Shown here piece by piece: positions 7,901 through 12,183 of a stretch of 12,183 bases of DNA (the stretch's first letter is position 1; each line of letters begins with the position of its first letter). The stretch is from Isohypsibius dastychi (lineage: Eukaryota; Tardigrada; Eutardigrada; Parachela; Isohypsibiidae). Made by a program: the position numbers and the translations under genes. The DNA lies in the NCBI GenBank assembly GCA_034696485.1, contig JAQIWT010001143.1:1-12183 (forward strand), written 5' to 3'. Below the pieces are notes generated by a model. The model was given only the letters and a program-made list of their open reading frames with translations, did not search any database and had not been told where the DNA came from.

Positions 7901-8374
7901 CTTGATGACCTCCTTTTGTTCTTCCGGTAGTTCGGATGGTCTTATTGGTCTCACCAGCACATCTTCTGTTTTAACCGGCATCTGGATTGTGACCTTTTTT
8001 GCCAGGGCACTGTAAAGGTCATTCGAACTTGAAGGTTCAGAACCGTTCGGCGTTCTGGCTAATCGGTCGATTCTCTTACCGATTTGTCTATTCGATTCTT
8101 GCTTCTTCTTGAATCGCTTGAAAAACTTGCTCTTAATTTCGGTTTCGGTTGCAGCGCTGTTCATTTCCGCCGGTTCTTTGTCAAAGTTATTCCGTTCTGA
8201 ATCTGAAGAAGAATCATCCCAGAAGCTTGAATGGGTCGACGATTCAGTGTCATCAAACTCTGGTGGGATCTTATCGTTTTTTATATGAGGGATTCGTTCA
8301 CGCCCGTCAGTATCACCCTCTTGAACTGACTTCAGGCGTTTTTTGACGGATTCGGTTTGTTCTTCACATACCAC
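4913..8374 (-). CDS. pol: Pol, first part: protease-like domain, active-type protease, SH3-like segment, N-terminal half of reverse transcriptase
   Basis: Frame of 1153 codons, -1 relative to gag and overlapping it by 43 nt. The first codon here is GTG, so translation is expected by frameshifting at 8344-8338, not by its own start. Residues about 1-165 are charged and low-complexity. About 170-291 is retropepsin-like (VVIGLDFLSK at 268) but has VTSS where the catalytic DTG/S-G/A would be. About 393-509 is a second retropepsin with DTGA at 411-414 and FIGIDFM at 486. About 664-731 is SH3-like, with DEI...GQALIII, GW and GWIPTSFL. About 790-890 is a beta-rich linker resembling the protease-RT linkers of related elements. 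A C-M-C-Q-F-C cluster sits at 904-909. RT begins near residue 1000, with the first catalytic Asp at D1108 (SIDLNQGFHQ). The frame runs out of RT homology after about residue 1141 and stops at 4913, because the frame changes inside RT. Confidence 0.9.
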   Translation of the reverse strand: MVCEEQTESVKKRLKSVQEGDTDGRERIPHIKNDKIPPEFDDTESSTHSSFWDDSSSDSERNNFDKEPAEMNSAATETEIKSKFFKRFKKKQESNRQIGKRIDRLARTPNGSEPSSSNDLYSALAKKVTIQMPVKTEDVLVRPIRPSELPEEQKEVIKRLPPAPKIPLMKKREYLTIIVNGKELDARVVTSSLYSVIPSHIAKEYGWKTTKDPNGEEMDVWDYKGVVRSVEIETCEVDICIPQEKGSGQTMTCYKYVFYVLPFPEDHVVIGLDFLSKNKMGFNMLTGEINCNSEPPKNHAKPEHTVIASTRIQGDGVESVTAELVTGPKKTRKKMLYQSTDIERIAYPEDRLKTKLAKKPPKKSSVDEVVVQKLRSSLETRPKESLIPEEYKGAMIFDVRLNGISHKAIFDTGATLSTMSMEEASKNQFPIEDIDTERFGVYSISSCFGERRVLPMKFSEVTVSVGSIHYRHKFMLELEKSGPYIFIGIDFMLGKDMTFYFLQKEIQLVQTDPATGKIRTEVASMLGSKAEALASKREYNCQNNRKVMMTGERIIYNAEDMLNSDDDDGGEWLLERLDNYIPMCFKTVTPKMTEEKYFALLDEELSAEDRNFGYELPKSWQENIDKANPPEIPVRETPEGKWLAAENDGSGAPVWDENMWEKGKLVVTNWQFNGRTIDEITAEAGQALIIIKPDSIHRTSTVGQQIKNPGWTFVMSNIEEGWIPTSFLTPVMRITTEHKELAKRFYDNHIFNQDHYYKKRHYIERRPEDSKAGSEEVASWDIENRRKELENRTMIVSVGKQFKVDPLSEVTVAVKLDPVMRYYTGPLYVKMTEGCHDSELSFPESVLYFTKGMSFMRIRNMSFRGRTERAGIDLGHAQVFQDGEFEQEYWDQVLDEKNEDKLVCMCQFCLKQMELWADKRLAGDPALDDIVIRSKGAEPLTASKGMLKAGPVQLTEDTDSCLMVNKKRLEGTQNLTKEMKEQVGKAMLDYAEVLPTDENPVGECELIEHQIETGDAKPIKGPPRHMAHPKRQMSKEMVTKLVKDGILRPSRSPWATPVAFVKKKDGSIRMVCDYRRLNNVTEADLYPLPRIDQILDAIGKATWFTSIDLNQGFHQIKIRERDIPKTAITTPDGLYEFKRLPLACAEDQLRFSG
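4947..4964 (-). other. Frame break inside reverse transcriptase
   Basis: RT homology leaves the first pol frame after the codons at 4957-4952 and resumes in the -1 frame from the codon at 4949-4947. It falls in the conserved block between the first catalytic Asp region and YIDD. The second frame opens only after a TAA at 4964-4962 and has no ATG nearby. No X XXY YYZ heptamer lies in phase here, unlike at the gag-pol junction. A single missing base in a short C/G run, either a real mutation or a sequence error, is the simplest explanation. It would stop full-length RT, RNase H and integrase from being made from this copy. Confidence 0.85.
6182..6385 (-). other. SH3-like segment inside pol (residues about 664-731)
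   Basis: The order of signatures matches an SH3 fold: DEI at 678-680, then G685-QALIII as the RT-loop to beta-strand turn, a GW pair at 710-711, then EEGWIPTSFL at 719-728 in the place of the family's G-x-x-P-S-N-Y-hydrophobic end. The N-terminal ALYDY motif is not clear, and only one tryptophan is present where many SH3 domains have two. A bacterial-type SH3b fold or chance similarity remains possible. SH3 domains bind proline-rich or other short peptides, and this is not a usual part of Ty3/gypsy pol. Confidence 0.55.
6848..7198 (-). other. Retropepsin (aspartic protease) domain with intact DTGA (pol residues about 393-509)
   Basis: Residues 409-420 contain the IFDTGATLS active-site loop with catalytic D411. 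The typical late element FIGIDFM follows at 486-492. Retropepsins work as dimers, each chain giving one Asp, and cleave the Gag and Gag-Pol polyproteins. The spacing of about 75 residues between the two motifs is normal for this family. Confidence 0.85.
7502..7867 (-). other. Degenerate retropepsin-like domain (pol residues about 170-291)
   Basis: The strand and loop order matches a retroviral aspartic protease: a NGKELDARV strand, a residue run ending in SVIP, then late VVIGLDFLSK, which corresponds to the conserved Ile-Gly-x-Asp-Phe element. The catalytic Asp-Thr/Ser-Gly is replaced by Val-Thr-Ser at 189-191, so this copy should not cleave. It lies about 200 residues before an intact protease domain in the same frame. 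A tandem duplication followed by loss of activity, or a domain kept for dimerisation or binding, would explain it. Called by pattern only. Confidence 0.62.
8287..8344 (-). promoter_or_regulatory. Programmed -1 ribosomal frameshift signal between gag and pol (slippery site plus predicted pseudoknot)
   Basis: The heptamer A AAA AAC occupies 8344-8338. In the gag frame it reads aaa aac, then gcc, then the TGA stop at 8334-8332. A one-base backward slip enters the pol frame, which is the frame of the next long ORF. After a 7-nt spacer, GTCAGT (8330-8325) can pair with ACTGAC (8311-8306). Inside that loop GAGGG (8320-8316) can pair with CCCTC (8291-8287), giving an H-type pseudoknot with 6-bp and 5-bp stems. 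A AAA AAC is a known retroviral slippery sequence, and a 5-9 nt spacer is the usual optimum. The pseudoknot was folded by eye only. The pol frame has no ATG near its beginning, which supports synthesis by frameshifting. Confidence 0.85.
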
Positions 8375-11300
8375 TCCTCGAAGAGTTTATTAATCAACCT
8401 CCCCGGGTGGAAAACCTCATCCTTCTTTGGCGTAGCCAGCGATTTATCACACTTCAGTTCCTTGAACGCATGACCATGCTCATGGCATGCTGAACAGAAT
8501 TGTTCTCCAGCGAATTGCCAGTTCTTCATAGCCTTCTCTGGCCATCTTGGGTCGCCGGGTGGAATGTAATTACTTGGTCTGTTCACTCCGTTTGGAGTCC
8601 TGGACCTTCCTCTGTAAGATCCAGCTGAACTGCTCCTTCCCCTCGACTCTCTGCGTGGCTTCTTGCAGTCGCTTTTTCGGTGACCTGTCTCGTCGCAGTT
8701 GAAGCATTTACCAGTGAAAGCCTCGCTCTTTTCTGAGCTATTCACCGGTTCCGCATCTTTCTGGTTTTTCTGAAAGGTCACTACCGAGGACCTTGCCGAC
8801 TTCATCTCCGAGTGGATTTCTCCGAATATTCCCGCGACCTGCTTTCTGATGTCACCGGATAAGTCAGTGAGGTTCTCCGCCGTCATTGACATTTTCTTGA
8901 CCTCAGACTCAAGATTGTTAGTCTTGCTGCTTCCAAAAAGGTTAATCTCGGGTGGTTTCTTGGCATTTTTGTCTACCGGCGTGGCTATAGATGACCTTCG
9001 ACTTGGTTCCATCCCTCTCCACAACTCATACCAATTTGTCAGCTCGATTTGGAAATCCGCGACCCGTTGCAATGGTACTCGGTCAGTGCGTAGCTTCTCA
9101 AACATCTTAAACATGCTTGTTGCTCCACTAAGCAGTTTCTCAACTTTCTGTATCTCAGTCAAGTTGAGGTTCGCTCTCTGCATTAGAATAAGCTTCTTAG
9201 ACACGTACGATGCCGCGTTCTCGAACTCAGGATGATAAGAGTATTCGTTGACAATTCGTTCCCACATGTAATCTTTCATCGTAACTGGAAACTTGTCTAT
9301 CAACCACATGCTCATGACCTCGAACTCGTAATTCGGCCCCCAAGTTGCTTCTGCTTCTATGAACAGACTTTTAGCAAAACCGTCCATATTGTTTATCATC
9401 ATATTCATCATGTGTTTATCCGAATAGTTGTTTGCCGCCGCGACATTACCACAGGCCACAATCCACTTGATCACATCCTCTTCTGGGTCGCCTCTAAACG
9501 TTGGCGGCTTTCGTAGAAGGTCTTTCGGCAGATTGTAGTGTTTCGGTTGTCGGCCTCTACGCTGGCTCGGGCGGCTCTGAGATGATGCACCTGGTGAGGC
9601 CTCCCGTTGACTCCGATGCTCCGACCCACCGTGATTGTTTCTCCGTGGGAACTCGTCTTCCAACCCTCTTCGTGCGTTGCGGTCTCTTTCACGTTGACGT
9701 TCCGCACCGTGATCCGGGTTTGCCCTAACATTCTGATCATCACCTGTGAGGTCAATTGGATCAAGTCCTCGATTCTGTCTCTGTGACACTATTGTTGAAG
9801 GCACATAGCCTGGTTCCCCTGGTAGAATCATCGTGATCGACTGCGTATCCGGATTGATTCTTCTGTTTCGTCCGGCCTTTTCGTCGGTCGCCACATTGAC
9901 GTACCTAGGTTGATTGTCAACATAGTCTTGTACGTTGTTCCAGCTTGTAGCCTGTCGTCCACCGTGGACCGGTCGACAGTCAAACTGCCGGTTTCTCAAG
10001 TTCTCAATGATCTGATGAGCTGTATTCCCAATCGATGGCGCTTGGCTGCTTCTTGTTGTACTCGCTGTTTCCGCTCGAGATCCGACTTCCGAAACCGATC
10101 TGTGGACATCTTCGTCCTGTGTCGCTCTCCGATCCTTCGCCTTTCTTGCAATGTCACAGGCTCTCATGTTTCCGATCATAGGGCCTGACTCGCTAGGTGA
10201 TGCGGTGTTTAGTGACTTCATTTTGAGTTCTCCCAGGATTTCTTCCGTTGTTCGTGACCTTGCCTTGGAATTCGCAGAAGGGGCTGGTTCGTACGATGCG
10301 GACCCGGTATTCCTCAATCTGGCCAAGATGTCTTTAGAGGTCTCTGCTTTCGCAACTGATGTGACCTTTCCGGATCCCGGTAACTCCGTCTGTTTCGACA
10401 GGTGGCGCGACACGTCAGTTGACCTTTCCTTCGGTCTGGGCTCGTGCCCTCTTTCCGGTTTGTATTCCTTGCTCACGGTATTAAGTCGCGATCCAGAAGA
10501 CTGGGATTGTTCTGGTTTCTTCTCATCAGTAATTCCCCAACCTCCTTTTCTCGGCTCGTTCAGCGCCATTTTCCTATCGAGATCAGGACCGGCCAGAGAT
10601 TTCGGTTTCTGAAGTGTAGGGCTGACCTTCTGGATTTTCTGGCTAGACCGCTCCTGTTGGAGTTTGCTCATTCTCATTTCTCTAGCCTCTGCCTCCAGCT
10701 TGTTCTGAATCTTCAAGGTCTTAAGAGTATCCGATCTCACCATCCTCAGCTCTTCGCGTCGTGCATCGATTTCCTTCACAAGGTCATCTATTCTCTTGTG
10801 CTTCTCGTCCTCGACCTTGTCATGAAGAGTCATCCGTTCATGCATCATTAGTCCCATGCTGTCGTATTCCTTTCTCAAGGTCTCGATTTCTTTCTGATAT
10901 TGTTCGATGGCTCTCCGTGACTCTGGGTCTCTCTGTGTCAGGATAATTTTCTTTGCCTCGGCAAGCTCTTCACCCAATCGGACAACTTCTTTTTTTGCAA
11001 TCCCCAGTTTACCGCTCACCGCTCTGAATTCGGTGTACAACAAGTTATGCTTCACCATAAGGCTGGTGCTTTCTTTTCGAAGCGACAGAGAACAGCTCTG
11101 GAGCTCCTTCTCATGCTCATTTCTCAGCACATCTATCTCCCTTTCACATCGGCTGATTTTCTCTTGGAACCGTTCGCATTCTTCCTTCAGTTCCGCAATC
11201 TCCTGATGTGCCTTCGCCAGTTCGTTTTGCAAACGTGTGCTGAATTCTTTATGAGCTACTAAAAGGGCATCCTTCTTCTGTTGAAGGGCTTTTACCGCTT

Positions 11301-12177
11301 CTTGGCTCTGTAACAGTTCCCGGTTCTTCTGTTCCAACTCCTTCTCAGTGTCTTCCAATGTGCTCGCTAGGAAAGAACTCGACATCCGTCGGTACGAGCT
11401 CTGTTCTTTTCCTTCCGCATCCAAACTTCTGGTCGAGCTTGAACGTCCATCTCTATTTCCCATAGCCGCCCATTTTTCCGCTAGGCTATAATTAAACCGA
11501 GCTGGGTTAGCATTAGCCCTTTTCCTTTCCGCTGCTGATGGATCTCTTTTACGGGAATGAGATGGGGTGACCATCACTGACTTATCGAAATCTTGTATCT
11601 CATCGTCGCTGGCAGAGCTACTTTCCGGCAAGCGATTTCGCTTTGGTGCCTTCTTTACTGTCTCGTTCACGACACTGCCCACTGTCGACGAATCGTCATC
11701 TGAGAACAAATTGAATTCCACCAGGTTTCTTAAGTGCTGTTTTTCCATCGCAAGATGTTCTGGCGGGATTGTATCCGCCAATGTCACAATTGGTGCCGTC
11801 ATCATGTCGGACAGATTTTCATACCGGGGATCTTCCGAATCTGTTTCGTTTGCTTTATTAATTCGCGCGCAATCTTCCTCGATTCGGGCAAATTCAGCTA
11901 CGATTTCTGACTGTGTCATCAAAGAGACTGAGTTTTCCTTTCTCATGTGTGCATCTCCCCGTGCAAAAGGATTTTCCGAATTAATTGTCACGATTTGGTT
12001 TGGCTGGTCCTCTGGCAGTGTCTTACTGGCTAAGCTGTTACTGTCAGTTACTGCGGGCGCTACTGTCTCTGCTACCACCACCGCCTCTGCAAACGGTTCA
12101 ATATCCACCAGCGTAACGTTGGTATCCTCGTCTGCTCTCGACCCCTCATCACCCAGGGGGTACTGCGCGATCTGCAT
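8332..12177 (-). CDS. gag: Gag-like polyprotein with coiled coil, capsid domain and two zinc knuckles
   Basis: Structural protein expected to form the virus-like particle and bind the genomic RNA. It has 1281 codons from the ATG at 12177. The frame stays open to the window edge, so an earlier start is possible, and this ATG has C at -3, a weak context. Residues about 1-260 are acidic and serine-rich with short basic patches. About 269-512 is a strong heptad-type coiled coil rich in E, K, L and Q. About 520-880 is disordered and rich in S, R, P and N. About 885-1060 resembles a retrotransposon capsid domain, beginning near TFRGDPEED (T893). The first zinc knuckle, C1158-X2-C-X4-H-X4-C1171, is canonical. 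A second at C1228-X2-C-X4-H-X6-C1243 has a stretched last spacing. Typical Ty3/gypsy Gags are 300-500 residues, so the N-terminal half is an extension. The TGA stop is one codon after a -1 slippery site, which links it to pol. Confidence 0.88.
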   Translation of the reverse strand: MQIAQYPLGDEGSRADEDTNVTLVDIEPFAEAVVVAETVAPAVTDSNSLASKTLPEDQPNQIVTINSENPFARGDAHMRKENSVSLMTQSEIVAEFARIEEDCARINKANETDSEDPRYENLSDMMTAPIVTLADTIPPEHLAMEKQHLRNLVEFNLFSDDDSSTVGSVVNETVKKAPKRNRLPESSSASDDEIQDFDKSVMVTPSHSRKRDPSAAERKRANANPARFNYSLAEKWAAMGNRDGRSSSTRSLDAEGKEQSSYRRMSSSFLASTLEDTEKELEQKNRELLQSQEAVKALQQKKDALLVAHKEFSTRLQNELAKAHQEIAELKEECERFQEKISRCEREIDVLRNEHEKELQSCSLSLRKESTSLMVKHNLLYTEFRAVSGKLGIAKKEVVRLGEELAEAKKIILTQRDPESRRAIEQYQKEIETLRKEYDSMGLMMHERMTLHDKVEDEKHKRIDDLVKEIDARREELRMVRSDTLKTLKIQNKLEAEAREMRMSKLQQERSSQKIQKVSPTLQKPKSLAGPDLDRKMALNEPRKGGWGITDEKKPEQSQSSGSRLNTVSKEYKPERGHEPRPKERSTDVSRHLSKQTELPGSGKVTSVAKAETSKDILARLRNTGSASYEPAPSANSKARSRTTEEILGELKMKSLNTASPSESGPMIGNMRACDIARKAKDRRATQDEDVHRSVSEVGSRAETASTTRSSQAPSIGNTAHQIIENLRNRQFDCRPVHGGRQATSWNNVQDYVDNQPRYVNVATDEKAGRNRRINPDTQSITMILPGEPGYVPSTIVSQRQNRGLDPIDLTGDDQNVRANPDHGAERQRERDRNARRGLEDEFPRRNNHGGSEHRSQREASPGASSQSRPSQRRGRQPKHYNLPKDLLRKPPTFRGDPEEDVIKWIVACGNVAAANNYSDKHMMNMMINNMDGFAKSLFIEAEATWGPNYEFEVMSMWLIDKFPVTMKDYMWERIVNEYSYHPEFENAASYVSKKLILMQRANLNLTEIQKVEKLLSGATSMFKMFEKLRTDRVPLQRVADFQIELTNWYELWRGMEPSRRSSIATPVDKNAKKPPEINLFGSSKTNNLESEVKKMSMTAENLTDLSGDIRKQVAGIFGEIHSEMKSARSSVVTFQKNQKDAEPVNSSEKSEAFTGKCFNCDETGHRKSDCKKPRRESRGRSSSAGSYRGRSRTPNGVNRPSNYIPPGDPRWPEKAMKNWQFAGEQFCSACHEHGHAFKELKCDKSLATPKKDEVFHPGRLINKLFEEWYVKNKPNPSKNA

Positions 12178-12183
12178 TGGTGA

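Larger units (their letters stand above)
1..12183 (-). mobile_element. Ty3/gypsy-type LTR retrotransposon, internal region (giant, one frame break)
   Basis: The order capsid, zinc knuckles, protease, reverse transcriptase, RNase H, integrase on one strand defines an autonomous LTR retroelement. Ty3/gypsy rather than BEL/Pao is indicated by the RT sequence (residues around SPWATPVAFVKKKDGS and the YIDDILIFG box) and by the DD35E integrase with a GPY/F-like module. Gag plus both pol frames total about 3,640 codons, more than twice the usual size for this class. The gag start is only six bases from the right edge, so the 5' LTR and primer-binding site are outside. The left 250 bases may hold the polypurine tract and the start of the 3' LTR, but without the other LTR no boundary can be drawn. 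No target-site duplication is visible. Confidence 0.93.

Noticed and set aside
10151-10851. Plus-strand frames of 135-153 codons opposite gag
   Set aside because: Antisense shadows of the Gag coiled-coil and disordered regions; no domain signature.
1-12183. BEL/Pao element
   Set aside because: Domain order alone would allow it, but the RT and integrase motifs are of the Ty3/gypsy type.
12171-12183. Primer-binding site at the right edge
   Set aside because: Only six bases precede the gag ATG and none form a run beginning TGG that matches a tRNA 3' end; the site must lie outside.

Overview
The window is almost entirely the internal part of one very large LTR retrotransposon of the Ty3/gypsy (Metaviridae-like) class, lying on the minus strand. 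It is read from about 12183 down to 1. The host is therefore a eukaryote, most likely an animal. A nematode would fit, but this is a guess from general character: nothing in the window fixes the species, and there is no cellular gene, tRNA, rRNA or CRISPR array.

Layout in the direction of transcription. (1) A 1281-codon gag-like frame (12177-8332) has a long coiled coil, a capsid-like domain and two zinc knuckles. (2) Just before its stop codon is an A AAA AAC slippery heptamer (8344-8338), followed by a possible H-type pseudoknot: a textbook -1 frameshift signal leading into pol. (3) The first pol frame (8374-4913) holds a retropepsin-like domain without the catalytic triplet, a second retropepsin with an intact DTGA, an SH3-like segment, a linker domain and the N-terminal half of reverse transcriptase. 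(4) Reverse transcriptase is interrupted by a one-base frame change near 4951-4947, at one of its most conserved positions. (5) The second pol frame (4946-1308) carries the rest of RT (YIDD), a complete RNase H, a roughly 300-residue insert, an H2C2 zinc domain, a DD35E integrase and a long hydrophilic tail. (6) A noncoding stretch of about 440 bases follows, then two small overlapping frames (869-456 and 472-248) in the place where env or accessory genes sit in some elements. (7) The last 247 bases are rich in hairpins and direct repeats and may be the 3' UTR or the start of the 3' LTR.

How it fits together: Gag would be made from the genomic RNA, and a minority of ribosomes would shift back one base to make Gag-Pol. 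The active protease would process the polyprotein, and RT, RNase H and integrase would copy and insert the element. This copy looks unable to make full-length RT because of the frame break, unless the break is a sequence error. All other large frames are open, so the copy seems young.

The least ordinary features are the inactive-plus-active protease pair, the SH3-like segment inside pol, and two near-identical 40-base hairpins exactly 400 bases apart that differ by a compensatory base-pair change. The small 3' frames with no recognised family and the frameshift pseudoknot are also unusual. Neither LTR can be defined, because the 5' one lies outside the window and no pair can be compared.
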